Below, in pieces: positions 40,859 to 49,053 of a DNA stretch of 64,000 nt (positions within the stretch are counted from its first letter, which is position 1; every line of letters begins with the position of its first letter). The translations under genes and the position numbers were made by a program. Below the pieces are notes generated by a model, which searched no databases, was not told the DNA's origin, and saw only the letters and a program-made list of their open reading frames with translations. This DNA comes from DASZIT01 sp963709665 (GTDB lineage: Bacteria; Actinomycetota; Acidimicrobiia; Acidimicrobiales; RAAP-2): positions 372,001-436,000 of the forward strand of contig CAVPWU010000002.1 in the NCBI GenBank assembly GCA_963709665.1, in the 5' to 3' direction.

Positions 40859-42349
40859 TCAGACCCCGGTCCGGGCGATCAGGCGGCCCGAGTCGACCGC
40901 CCGGACCAGCGCCTCGAAGTCCCGCTCGTTCTGGTCGGCGTAGGCGGCGGCGAACCCGGCCAGGGCCCGGTCGAAGGTGTCGCCCTTCCCCAGGTAGGAG
41001 GCGATGGCCACCCGGTCCCCCCAGCGGGCGTGGGCCCGGGCCAGGGTGGCCCCGCAGATGCGGGCGTAGAGGACGGCGCCGGACACCCGCAGCCCTTCGA
41101 CATTGGCCGATCCCTTCCAGTCGTGGAGCTGGCGCACGTAGTAGTCGCGGGACACGCCGTCGAAGCCGGTGATCCGCTGCCATCCGAGGAAGACGTCGGT
41201 GGCGCCCTGCATGAGCCGCTGGCCACTCACCACGCGGCGGCCGTGGTGGGGGTGGGCCCGGCCGCCCCCCACGAACGGCTCGAGCACCGAGGCCTCCGCC
41301 TCCTTCACCTGCAGCACCAGCGGATCGGCGTCGTCCCGTCCCACCAGCAGCATGATGTAGCAGCGGGTCCCCACGCTGCCCACGCCGACCACCTTCCGGG
41401 CGGCGTGGACGTACCGGAACTCCTCGAGGGGGTGGCAGTCGGCGCCCAGCGTCTGCCGGTACTGGGCCAGCAGCTTCTTTACCTGGACGTCGGCCTGCTC
41501 CCACTCGGTGCCCGGGACGGCCAGGTCCTCGATGGGCACGATGAGGGGGGGCTCGGCCACGATCCGGAGGTCGCCGTCCACCCGGTCGACCCGGCGGGTG
41601 GCCACCCGCACGCTGTCCCGGGTGCGGGCCTTGGCCACGTCCCCGTGGAGGGTCCGGGCCTCGTCCTTACGGAGGCGGCCCCGTCGCAGCTCGACGGCGA
41701 TCTGGTCGAGCAGGTCCCCGACCTCGAGGTGGTCGTACCAGACCTCGAGGGTGCGGGATCCCGCCGCCGCCCGCATGCGCTGGCGGTACTCGCGGACGCA
41801 GGCGGTGACCACGTCCCGCCGGTCGGCGCCGGAGAAGCCCCGGGACCGGCCGAGCACCTCGAAGCTGGCCGCCAACCGCTTCACGTCCCACTCCCAGGGG
41901 CCGGGATGGGTCTCGTCGAAGTCGTTGATGTCGAAGATCAGCCGGCGCTCGGGGGTGCCGAACAGGCCGAAGTTGGAGAGGTGGGCGTCGCCGCACAGCT
42001 GCACGGTGACCCCGGAGTCCGGCGTCCCGGACAGGTCCCCGGCCATCAGGGCGGCGGCCCCCCGGTAGAAGGTGAACGGGGAGACCAGCATTCGCCCGTA
42101 CCGGATGGGGAGGAGGGCCGGTACCCGGTCGGCGCCCTGACGCTCCAGCACGTCGACCGGGTCGGTGCGGCCGGGGGCCGCCTCGAACCGACGGTGCGAG
42201 GACCGGGGCGCGATGGTCCGGGCCGCCCGGCCCCGGGCCACCCGCTCCTCGACGCTGAGATGGTGGCGTCGCCAGGACGGGGCGCCGGAGTGCGGCGGTG
42301 GTCCTCCGACGGTCGGACCCGGGTCCCCCTGCTCACTGCTGTAGGCCAT
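40859..42349 (-). CDS. DUF2252 family protein
   Basis: 496-aa DUF2252 protein, a kinase-like fold related to aminoglycoside/choline phosphotransferases but uncharacterised. Family segments: RFEAAPGRTDPVDVLERQGADRVPALLPIRYGRM, SPFTFYRGAAALMAGDL, QLCGDAHLSNFGLFGTPERRLIFDINDFDETHPGPWEWDVKRLAAS (a Brenner-like GDAHxxNFG and DxNDFD metal site), VVGVGSVGTRCYIMLLVG, and GDTFDRALAGFAAAYADQNERDFEAL. GGAGGAG lies 4-10 nt upstream of ATG, after a TACGGT box. Complete length. Substrate unknown. Confidence 0.93.
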   Translation of the reverse strand: MAYSSEQGDPGPTVGGPPPHSGAPSWRRHHLSVEERVARGRAARTIAPRSSHRRFEAAPGRTDPVDVLERQGADRVPALLPIRYGRMLVSPFTFYRGAAALMAGDLSGTPDSGVTVQLCGDAHLSNFGLFGTPERRLIFDINDFDETHPGPWEWDVKRLAASFEVLGRSRGFSGADRRDVVTACVREYRQRMRAAAGSRTLEVWYDHLEVGDLLDQIAVELRRGRLRKDEARTLHGDVAKARTRDSVRVATRRVDRVDGDLRIVAEPPLIVPIEDLAVPGTEWEQADVQVKKLLAQYRQTLGADCHPLEEFRYVHAARKVVGVGSVGTRCYIMLLVGRDDADPLVLQVKEAEASVLEPFVGGGRAHPHHGRRVVSGQRLMQGATDVFLGWQRITGFDGVSRDYYVRQLHDWKGSANVEGLRVSGAVLYARICGATLARAHARWGDRVAIASYLGKGDTFDRALAGFAAAYADQNERDFEALVRAVDSGRLIARTGV

Positions 42350-42454
42350 GGTGCTCCTCCGGGCCCGACCGTACCGCCCCGGGGCCGGCTGGGTGCCCGA
42401 CGGGCGGCTCGGTAAGCTCGGCGGCGCGTGCCGACGAGTGGGGGGAGAACGACT

Positions 42455-42829
42455 GTGGCGGTGACCGGTCTGGCCAATCTGGCGGTGAAGGTGTCCGACC
42501 TCGACGCCGCCTGCGCCTTCTACGAGGCGTCGGGCGGCGACGTCCGGGACCGGATGGCGTGGCGTAACGGGGAGCGGGCCGACGTCCATCTCGGACCGGT
42601 GCAGATCACCCTGTTCACCAAGGCCATCTACGAGGACTCGGTGACGCTCCCCGCCGAGGGGTTCCTCCATCCCGCCCTGTTCACCGATGACCTCGACGCC
42701 GAGCTGGCCGGCCACGAGGTGCTCTGGGGCCCGGAGATCGTCGAAGGGGGCTTCGGGCGCCGGCGGATCGCCTTCGTCAACGCCCCGGGAGGCATCCGGC
42801 TCGAGTTCATGGAACAGTTGGAGGCCTGA
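42455..42829 (+). CDS. VOC/glyoxalase family protein
   Basis: 124-aa single-module vicinal-oxygen-chelate protein. GLANLAVKVSDLDAACAFYEASGGDVRDRMAW opens the first beta-alpha-beta-beta-beta unit; VHLGPVQITLFTKAIYE closes it; HPALFTDDLDAELAGHEVLWGPEIVEGGFGRRRIAFVNAPGGIRLEFMEQ is the second. Metal ligands are not fully clear from a single sequence. GGGGGAGAAC before GTG 42455 fixes the start; a GTG at 42428 is also in frame. The stop overlaps the P450 ATG (TGATG), so the two proteins are made together and may act on one substrate. Confidence 0.86.
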   Translation: MAVTGLANLAVKVSDLDAACAFYEASGGDVRDRMAWRNGERADVHLGPVQITLFTKAIYEDSVTLPAEGFLHPALFTDDLDAELAGHEVLWGPEIVEGGFGRRRIAFVNAPGGIRLEFMEQLEA

Positions 42830-44049
42830 TGAGCATCCACACCGACGACACCCCGCTGGCCTTCGATCCGTTCTCGGCCGAGTACTTCGACCACCCCTAC
42901 GACCTCTACCGTCGGATGCGGGACGAGAAGCCGGTCTCCTTCAACGAGCAGTACGGCTTCTGGGCGCTCTTCCGCTACGACGACGTGTGCGCCGCCAGCA
43001 TGGACTGGCAGACCTTCTCGAGCAGCCACGGGATCGACCTCTCCACCCTCCACCTCGACCCCGAGGCCGTGAAGATGTCCGGGATGATGATCATGATGGA
43101 CCCGCCGGACCACCACCGCCTCCGGACGCTGGTCAACCGGGTGTTCACCCCCCGGGCCGTCACCGAGCTGGAGCCCATGGTGCGCGAGGTGATCACCTCG
43201 CTGCTCGACCCCTTCGACGACGCCGACGAGTTCGACGCCGTGAAGGACTTCAGCGGCCCCTTTCCGGTGGAGATCATCTCGCGGATGCTCGGGGTGCCCG
43301 AGGCCGACCGGCAGAGGATCCGCCACTGGCTGGACATCAGCCTCCACCGCGAGCCCGGCCAGATGGACCCCACCCAGGAGGGGATCGAGGCGATGTTCGA
43401 GGGCTCCGCCTTTCTGCTCGAGCTGGTCCGGGAGAAGCGCCGGCACCCGGCCGACGACATGATCTCCCGGCTGACCCAGGTGGAGGTCGACCGGGGCGAC
43501 GGGCTGATGAACCGGCTGACCGACGACGAGATCACCTCCTTCAGCTTCCTGCTGGGCGGAGCCGGGGCGGAGACGGTCACCAAGCTGGTGGGGAACGCCG
43601 CCGTGCTGTTCGGCCGGAACCCGGAGCAGTACCGGATGGTCATCGACGACCCGGCGGCCATCCCGTCGGCGGTCGAGGAGGTCCTGCGCTACGTACCCCC
43701 CTCCCAGTACCAGGGGCGGTTCACCATGGCGGAGGCCGAGTACAGCGGGGTGACCATCCCGGCCGGGCAGCCGGCCCTGCTGGTCACCGGGTCGGCCTGC
43801 CGGGACGAGCGGTTCTACGAGGACCCCGACCGGTTCGACATCACCCGCACCCCCGGGCTGGCCCTGGGCTTCGGCTACGGGGTCCACACCTGCCTGGGGG
43901 CGGCCCTGGCCCGGCTCGAGAGCCGGATCGCCATCGAGGAGCTGGCCCGGCGCTGGCCGTCCTACGAGGTGGACGAGGAGGCCTGCACCCGGGTGCAGAT
44001 GTCGAACGTGGCCGGCTACTCGAGCGTGCCGGTGCGCCGCCTGCGCTGA
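42829..44049 (+). CDS. Cytochrome P450
   Basis: 406-aa soluble P450, second in the window. Heme motif FGYGVHTCLGAALAR with Cys355; I helix LLGGAGAETVTKLV, where the usual acid-Thr pair reads E-T; ExxR in VEEVLRYVPP. The substrate-recognition parts (DLSTLHLDPEAVKMSGMMIMMDPPDHHRLR) differ from the CYP142-like gene, so this is another family. Coupled to the VOC gene upstream. Ends 38 nt before the terminator hairpin shared with ssrA. No electron-transfer partner is adjacent. Confidence 0.93.
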   Translation: MSIHTDDTPLAFDPFSAEYFDHPYDLYRRMRDEKPVSFNEQYGFWALFRYDDVCAASMDWQTFSSSHGIDLSTLHLDPEAVKMSGMMIMMDPPDHHRLRTLVNRVFTPRAVTELEPMVREVITSLLDPFDDADEFDAVKDFSGPFPVEIISRMLGVPEADRQRIRHWLDISLHREPGQMDPTQEGIEAMFEGSAFLLELVREKRRHPADDMISRLTQVEVDRGDGLMNRLTDDEITSFSFLLGGAGAETVTKLVGNAAVLFGRNPEQYRMVIDDPAAIPSAVEEVLRYVPPSQYQGRFTMAEAEYSGVTIPAGQPALLVTGSACRDERFYEDPDRFDITRTPGLALGFGYGVHTCLGAALARLESRIAIEELARRWPSYEVDEEACTRVQMSNVAGYSSVPVRRLR

Positions 44050-44087
44050 TCCCGCCGTCCGGACCCGGAGGCGGGACCGGACAGAAC

Positions 44088-44123
44088 GATGCCCTGACCT
44101 GCGGGAAAACAGGTCAGGGCATC
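44088..44123. terminator. Shared bidirectional terminator between P450 and tmRNA genes
   Basis: A perfect 14-bp stem, GATGCCCTGACCTG pairing with CAGGTCAGGGCATC, encloses the 8-nt loop CGGGAAAA. It sits 38 nt after the P450 stop and 2 nt beyond the tmRNA 3' end, so it can stop transcripts from both sides. There is no T tract; this is the strongest hairpin seen in the window. Confidence 0.8.
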
Positions 44124-44125
44124 CG

Positions 44126-44472
44126 TGGAGGTGGCGGGAATCGAACCCGCGTCCTCCGGCTTCTCAATGGGGCTTCTCCGAGCGCAGCCGGTGTTGGATT
44201 GTCGGGAGCGGCGCCGTTACCGGCGGTAGCGACGCTCCGTAGCCGACTTGAGTGTCCCTCGCCGCCCGTCGGCGCAGCGGCGAGGTGAGCCCCACTAGAT
44301 GGCGCCCGGCTCCGGCCCGTAGGGCTGAGACCGGTCGGACGTCGCAGTTTCTAGGCTGCGAGCACGAGCGAAGGCTCGGCGTTTATTTTTGGTTCCGGCT
44401 CTTTAACGTGGCTCCGGAGACCACGGCTCGCTTCTCCCACCTCGACGACCAGAGTCGAAGCCTGTCACCCCC
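44126..44472 (-). ncRNA. ssrA: Transfer-messenger RNA (tmRNA)
   Basis: The minus strand starts GGGGGTGACAGGCTTCGAC, the canonical one-piece tmRNA 5' end. It closes with GGGTTCGATTCCCGCCACCTCC and discriminator A. The acceptor arms pair over 7 bp and include the G3-U70 wobble needed for alanine charging; CCA is not encoded (CGG follows). The tag reading frame (complement of 44351-44383) gives NAEPSLVLAA and a TAG stop, the same length as the E. coli tag and ending in the protease signal LAA. smpB lies directly upstream on the same strand. Confidence 0.96.
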
Positions 44473-44542
44473 GGGTACGGGGACCGGCCACGGTGGCCGA
44501 TCGCCCCCATCCTACCGGCGCCCACCGCCGCCGGTCTCCGGG

Positions 44543-45082
44543 TCAGCGACGGCCCTCCCCGCGGGTGGCCGCCCGGGCCTCCCGGGCCGCCTCCCGGCTG
44601 GCGTCCCGGCTGGCGATGGCGTGGCGCTTGTCGTACTGCCGGCGACCCCGGGCCAGGGCCAGCTCGACCTTGGCCCTCCCGTCCTTGAAGTAGATGGACA
44701 GCGGCACCATGGTCAGCGACTGCTGCTGAGTGCGCCCCATCCACTCGTCGATCTGGCGCCGGTGGAGGAGCAGCTTCCGGCGGCGGTCCGGGTCGTGGGC
44801 GCCGAACCCGTTGGCCTGGGGGTAGGGGGGGACGTGGACCCCGAAGAGCCACAGCTCGCCGTCGATGGTCCGGGCGTAGGAGTCCTGGAGGGCGATGCGG
44901 CCCTCGCGCAGCGACTTCACCTCCGAGCCCTGGAGCACGATGCCGCACTCGACGGTGTCGACGATCTCGTAGTCGTGGCGGGCCCGCCGGTTGGAGGCCA
45001 CCAGCCGGTTCTGGTCGTGGGCGCGGTCGGTGCCCCCCGGGGGCCCGGACCGGGCGCTCGATCGCTTGGCGGCTGCGGACAC
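44543..45082 (-). CDS. smpB: SsrA-binding protein SmpB
   Basis: 179-aa tmRNA partner that delivers it to stalled ribosomes. Core signatures: NRRARHDYEIVDTVECGIVLQGSEVKSLREGRIALQDSYARTIDGELWLFGVHVPPY, RKLLLHRRQIDEWMGR, SLTMVPLSIYFKDGRAKVELALARGRRQYDKRHAIASRDASRE (basic C-terminal tail that probes the mRNA channel). A 25-residue Ala/Ser/Arg extension precedes the core. The GTG start follows TACCGT by 7 nt (reverse of 45090-45095). It is transcribed toward ssrA, 70 nt away. Confidence 0.96.
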   Translation of the reverse strand: MSAAAKRSSARSGPPGGTDRAHDQNRLVASNRRARHDYEIVDTVECGIVLQGSEVKSLREGRIALQDSYARTIDGELWLFGVHVPPYPQANGFGAHDPDRRRKLLLHRRQIDEWMGRTQQQSLTMVPLSIYFKDGRAKVELALARGRRQYDKRHAIASRDASREAAREARAATRGEGRR

Positions 45083-45182
45083 CCACCGGACGGTAGTCGC
45101 CCCGGACGGGCCGTCCCCCGAGGGGCGGTCCGGCGGGGAAACGCGCCGTCCCCCGCCCGACGTCCTCTAGCGTACGGAGGCG

Positions 45183-45590
45183 ATGCTCCACCTCCCCGAA
45201 GCGGCGTACAACCAGATGGTGGCCCACTGCCTGGTCGGGCTGCCCGACGAGGCCTGCGGACTCCTGGGGGGCGACCTGGCCACCGGGGTGGTCACCACCT
45301 GCTACCCGACCCGGAACCTGGCCCGGTCGGCCAAGCTCTACACCGTCGACCCCAAGGACCACCTGCGGGCGGACCGGGACGCCGAGTCGAAGGACCAGTC
45401 GATCCTGGGGGTGTTCCACTCCCACACCCACACCGAGGCGTACCCTTCGCCCACGGACGTGGCCCAGGCCCCCGACCCCGACTGGCACTACGTGCTGGTG
45501 TCCCTGCGGCACGCCACCCCGGTGGTCCGGAGCTACCGGATCGTCGACGGCGTCATCGACGAGGAACCGGTCGCCCTGCGCCCGCAGTAG
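45183..45590 (+). CDS. mec: Mec-type M67/JAMM metalloprotease of the CysO cysteine pathway
   Basis: 135-aa Mov34/JAMM zinc protease. The zinc motif is HSHTHTEAYPSPTDV (HxH...SxxD) with the catalytic Glu in LPDEACGLLGG. In M. tuberculosis Mec cuts the newly made cysteine from the C-terminus of CysO. Here it is followed by cysO and cysM in the same order, so the same role is expected. TAGCGT lies 9 nt before ATG. Length and spacing are typical; no signal peptide, so cytoplasmic. Confidence 0.93.
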   Translation: MLHLPEAAYNQMVAHCLVGLPDEACGLLGGDLATGVVTTCYPTRNLARSAKLYTVDPKDHLRADRDAESKDQSILGVFHSHTHTEAYPSPTDVAQAPDPDWHYVLVSLRHATPVVRSYRIVDGVIDEEPVALRPQ

Positions 45591-45647
45591 AATCTGCACC
45601 GAATCAGTCAACTTTTGCCTGAGTGCACCCACGACCAGGGAGGACCG

Positions 45648-45968
45648 TTGTCCGTCACCGTGCATCTACCGACCGTGCTGCGAGCGCAGGCCGGGGGAGC
45701 CAAGTCCGTCACCGTCGATGGTGCCACGGTGGGGGAGGCCCTCACCGCCCTCACCGCCGAGTACCCCGGGCTCTCCGGTCAGGTCATCGACGACAGCGGA
45801 TCGCTCCACAAGTTCGTCAACGTCTACCTGAACGACGATGACGTCCGCTACCTGTCCGGACTGGAGACGCCGGTGGCGGCCACCGACGAGGTCTCCATCC
45901 TCCCGGCCGTGGCCGGGGGCGCGGTGGGCGGGGGCGCGGTGGGCGGGACGGACCCCCGACCGGGATGA
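45648..45968 (+). CDS. cysO: Sulfur-carrier protein CysO (MoaD/ThiS fold) with C-terminal extension
   Basis: 106-aa ubiquitin-like sulfur carrier. The fold reads VTVHLPTVLRAQAGGAKSVTVDG, ALTAEYPGLSGQVID, KFVNVYLNDDDVRYLSGLETPV and DEVSILPAVAGG. In M. tuberculosis the protein ends at that Gly-Gly, which is thiocarboxylated. Here 15 more residues (AVGGGAVGGTDPRPG) follow, encoded partly by a 15-nt tandem repeat. Unless trimmed, the tail blocks activation; Mec or another protease could expose the Gly-Gly. TTG start with GGGAGGA 4 nt upstream; TAGAAT at 45588-45593 may be a separate promoter. The stop overlaps cysM by 4 nt. Confidence 0.9.
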   Translation: MSVTVHLPTVLRAQAGGAKSVTVDGATVGEALTALTAEYPGLSGQVIDDSGSLHKFVNVYLNDDDVRYLSGLETPVAATDEVSILPAVAGGAVGGGAVGGTDPRPG

Positions 45969-46912
45969 CCGTCGCCGGTTCGGTGCTCGACCTCATCGGC
46001 AACACGCCGATGGTCGACGTCACCTCCCTCAGCCCCAACCCCGACGCCCGGATCCTCGTCAAGCTCGAGGGCCAGAACCCCGGCGGCTCGGTGAAGGACC
46101 GGATCGCCCTGTCGATGATCGAGCAGGCGGAGAAGGACGGCCTCCTCGAACCGGGCCAGACCCTGATCGAGCCGTCCTCGGGCAACACCGGCATCGGCAT
46201 GGCCATGATCTGCAAGGTCAAGGGGTACCACCTCAAGGTGGTGCTGGCCACCAACGTCTCCCCCGAACGCCGCCAACTGCTCGAGGTCTGGGGGGCCGAG
46301 ATCATCGACTCGCCGGGCCCGGAGGGCTCCAACGGGGCGGTCCGGCGGGCGCAGGCGCTGGCCGGGGAGCACCCGGAGTGGACCTTCCTCTACCAGTACG
46401 CCAACCCGGCCAACCCCAAGGCCCACTACGAGGGCACCGGCCCCGAGATCTGGCGCGACTGCCCGGAGGTCACCCACTTCGTGGCCGGGCTGGGGACGTC
46501 CGGCACCCTGCTGGGGGTCGGCCGGTACCTGAAGGAGCGGAACCCCGACGTCAAGGTCCTGGCCGTCGAGCCGCCGGCCGGCGAGATCGTCGACGGGCTC
46601 CGCAACCTCGACGACGGCTACATCCCGCCGATCTTCGTGGACAACGGGGGCGCCGCCCTCCTCGACGGCAAGAAGATCGTCCGGCCCCTCGAGTCGATCG
46701 AGTGGACCCGCCGGCTGATCGAGGTGGGCATCTTCGCGGGGATCTCCACCGGGGCGGCCCTGGCCGGGGCGGCCAAGGCCGCCGCCGGGATGGACCGGGG
46801 GACGGTGGTGGTGGTGTCGGCCGACGGCGGGTGGAAGTACCTGTCCACCGGCGCCTGGACCGACGATCTCGACGTGGTGGCGGAGCGGGCCTCCAAGATC
46901 ACCTACTTCTGA
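45965..46912 (+). CDS. cysM: CysM, O-phosphoserine sulfhydrylase (CysO-dependent cysteine synthase)
   Basis: 315-aa PLP enzyme of the cysteine synthase family. PLP Lys44 in GGSVKDRIAL; substrate loop EPSSGNTGIGMAM; phosphate-binding GLGTSGTLLGVGRYL. The ending ADGGWKYLSTGAW matches mycobacterial CysM (ADAGWKYLSTGAY), the form that uses O-phosphoserine and CysO thiocarboxylate instead of O-acetylserine and sulfide. RRQLLEVWGAEII and LYQYANPANPKAHYEGTGPEI are also shared. Coupled to cysO by ATGA. The last 14 nt overlap the opposite glycosyltransferase-like gene. Confidence 0.95.
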   Translation: MTVAGSVLDLIGNTPMVDVTSLSPNPDARILVKLEGQNPGGSVKDRIALSMIEQAEKDGLLEPGQTLIEPSSGNTGIGMAMICKVKGYHLKVVLATNVSPERRQLLEVWGAEIIDSPGPEGSNGAVRRAQALAGEHPEWTFLYQYANPANPKAHYEGTGPEIWRDCPEVTHFVAGLGTSGTLLGVGRYLKERNPDVKVLAVEPPAGEIVDGLRNLDDGYIPPIFVDNGGAALLDGKKIVRPLESIEWTRRLIEVGIFAGISTGAALAGAAKAAAGMDRGTVVVVSADGGWKYLSTGAWTDDLDVVAERASKITYF

Positions 46913-48149
46913 CCGGACCCGTCCCACCGGCCACCGCCGTCGTCCTGTCGACCGGATCGGTGGCGGACTGAACGGGGGTGGCATCCGGGGATGGGGCCGG
47001 ACACCGGCTCTCCAGGGCCGAGCGACCCGGCCAGACCACGGTGAGTCCGGCGGCGAGGAGCAGGACCATCGGCAGCCAGTAGCCCCACTCCGAGAGCCGG
47101 TGGAACGAGACCACCGTGGCAACCATGGCGAGGGAACCGGCCACGCCGAGCTTCCACGATCGACCGGAGCAGGCGCCCAGTAGGACGATCACCGCCCAAG
47201 GGGGTCCCAGGTAGAAGGGCACCATCACCGACTCGAAGGCGCAGCGGAGGCTGAGGGCCACCGCCCCCAGCCACAGGAGGCCGAGCAGCGGCGGTCGGCG
47301 ACGAAAGGCCACCACCCCCAGACCGACGGCCAAGGCGACCGCCAGCACTCGGCCGGGGCCGGCCCCCACTGCGTGGTCAGGAAGGCTGGGGGCGATGGCC
47401 ATCCACGGGGTCGGGTGGTCGATGCGCGGGTAGTTGGCCTGGTGGAGGAAGATCGGTGAGGTGGCGCTCCACTCGGAGAGCAGAGCCGGTGCCAGCAGGA
47501 TGACGCTCGGGATGGCGGCCACTGCGCAGAGTCGTAGGCGGCGGCCGGCCACCACCGCCGACAGGGCGACGGGGAGCACCATCACCACCAGCGGCTGCAC
47601 CACCAGCGCGGCTCCCCACAGCCAGCCCGAGAGCTTCCAGCCCGATCGGCCGGCGGCGAGCACGGCGTAGAGCATGAGACCGGTGGCCAGCATGTCCTCG
47701 GGGTGCCCCCAGATGGCCAGCACCTCGAAGATCACCACCGCCTCGACCAGGCAGAGGGCCCGCCGCATGCCCCGACCGACGCCGAGCTCCTCCGCCACGG
47801 CATCGAAGGCCAGAAGGCATGAGGACCCGATGAGCATCGACGCCGGCCCGAGAATCAGCCAGGCACTGGGGTGGGCGAGGAAGATCGGTGTCAGATCCTC
47901 GGTGAGCCCGAAGTGGCCGGACACCATGGCGAACGGCGCCAGGACGACGGCGATGCCCGGCAGGGTGACCAGCTGGGTGTCGCGCCCGTAGACGCCACCG
48001 ATATCACCCCACCCGACCCAGTGGGCCGCCCGCCAGGTCGACCAGATGTCCCCCGGGGTGAGCCAGGAGTTGTAGTGGTGGACGACGGGCTCCCACCAGA
48101 ACGAGTAGGCCATGCCCACCACCGTGAAGATGACCATGGTCGCCAGCAC
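46899..48149 (-). CDS. Polytopic membrane glycosyltransferase-like protein (GT87/DUF2029 type), 5' end probably frameshifted
   Basis: 416 aa from GTG 48149, with about ten hydrophobic helices. Parts resembling DUF2029/mannosyltransferases: SFWWEPVVHHYNSWLTPGDIWSTWRAAHWVGWGDIGGVYG with acidic residues in the first periplasmic loop, IWGHPEDMLATGLMLYAVLAAGRSGWKLSGWLWG and LLSEWSATSPIFLHQANYPRIDHPTPW. The GTG has no ribosome-binding site. An ATG at 48225 does have a leaderless box (TACGCT, 7 nt upstream) and gives MTSTEHRGRTSVSRWLAGHA in the other frame; removing one C near 48165 would fuse the two into a ~441-aa protein. A sugar-lipid transferase role is inferred. Confidence 0.78.
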   Translation of the reverse strand: MLATMVIFTVVGMAYSFWWEPVVHHYNSWLTPGDIWSTWRAAHWVGWGDIGGVYGRDTQLVTLPGIAVVLAPFAMVSGHFGLTEDLTPIFLAHPSAWLILGPASMLIGSSCLLAFDAVAEELGVGRGMRRALCLVEAVVIFEVLAIWGHPEDMLATGLMLYAVLAAGRSGWKLSGWLWGAALVVQPLVVMVLPVALSAVVAGRRLRLCAVAAIPSVILLAPALLSEWSATSPIFLHQANYPRIDHPTPWMAIAPSLPDHAVGAGPGRVLAVALAVGLGVVAFRRRPPLLGLLWLGAVALSLRCAFESVMVPFYLGPPWAVIVLLGACSGRSWKLGVAGSLAMVATVVSFHRLSEWGYWLPMVLLLAAGLTVVWPGRSALESRCPAPSPDATPVQSATDPVDRTTAVAGGTGPVRSR

Positions 48150-48330
48150 CCAGGCGCGGTCGTCGGGCGTGGCCGGCCAACCACCGGGACACGGAGGTCC
48201 GGCCCCGATGTTCGGTCGAGGTCATCGTCGTGAGCGTAACCTCGGAAGGCGGTCGGACACCGGGATCCAGATTGCCCCACGGAGGCCGATCCCCACCCCT
48301 GGCTACGGGACGAGAAACGAGGAGCGCGAC

Positions 48331-49053
48331 GTGCGCCTGACCATTCTGGGCTGCGACGGCAGCTGGCCGGGGCCGGGTGGGGCGTGCAGCTCCTACCTGG
48401 TGCGGGCCGGCGGCACCGCGCTGCTGGTGGATGCCGGCCCCGGGAGCTTCGCCACCCTCCAACAGGTCTGCGACCCGGCCACGCTGACCGGGGTGTTCCT
48501 CAGCCACCACCACCCCGACCACTGGACCGACCTCCAGGGCCTGGCCACCCACGCCCGCTACGGCGGTGCCTCGCCGCGGCCGCCGCTGCCCGTGGTGGCC
48601 CCGCCGGGCCTGGCCGGGCGGAGCGGGCTCGAGCACTGGCCGGTGCTGGAGTGGACCACGGTGACCGACGGTGCCACCGCCCGGGTGGGGGAGCTCTCGT
48701 GCCGGTTCAGCCGGACCGACCACAGCGGGGAGACCCTGGCCGTCCGGATCGACGGCGGAGGCCACTCCCTGGGCTACTCGGCCGACACCGGCCCGGGGTG
48801 GGAGCTGGCGGCGCTGGGCACCGGGCTCGACCTGGTCCTGTGCGAGGCGACCTACACCGCCGAGCACGAGGGGCGGCTCCGCCACCTGAGTGGTCGCCAG
48901 GCCGGGGAGCAGGCCCGGCGGGCCGGCGCCCGGCGCCTGGTGGTCACCCACCGATGGCCCACCGTCGACGCCGGTACCCTGGTCGCGGAGGCGGAGGTCG
49001 CCTTCGGGGCACCCGTGGAGTACGCGGTGATCGGAAAGGAATTCCATCTGTGA
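48331..49053 (+). CDS. MBL-fold hydrolase, Rv1339-like (atypical class II cAMP phosphodiesterase-like)
   Basis: 240-aa metallo-beta-lactamase-fold protein. The metal motif is FLSHHHPDHWTDL; other ligands are in RTDHSGETLAVRI, GYSADTGP and VVTHRWPT, as in RNase Z-type phosphodiesterases. In M. tuberculosis Rv1339, just before rphA and rdgB and after cysM, is an atypical cAMP phosphodiesterase; the shared gene order supports orthology. GTG with GAGGAGCGCGAC upstream. Stop overlaps the rph start. Whether it cleaves cAMP or processes RNA is not settled by sequence. Confidence 0.9.
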   Translation: MRLTILGCDGSWPGPGGACSSYLVRAGGTALLVDAGPGSFATLQQVCDPATLTGVFLSHHHPDHWTDLQGLATHARYGGASPRPPLPVVAPPGLAGRSGLEHWPVLEWTTVTDGATARVGELSCRFSRTDHSGETLAVRIDGGGHSLGYSADTGPGWELAALGTGLDLVLCEATYTAEHEGRLRHLSGRQAGEQARRAGARRLVVTHRWPTVDAGTLVAEAEVAFGAPVEYAVIGKEFHL

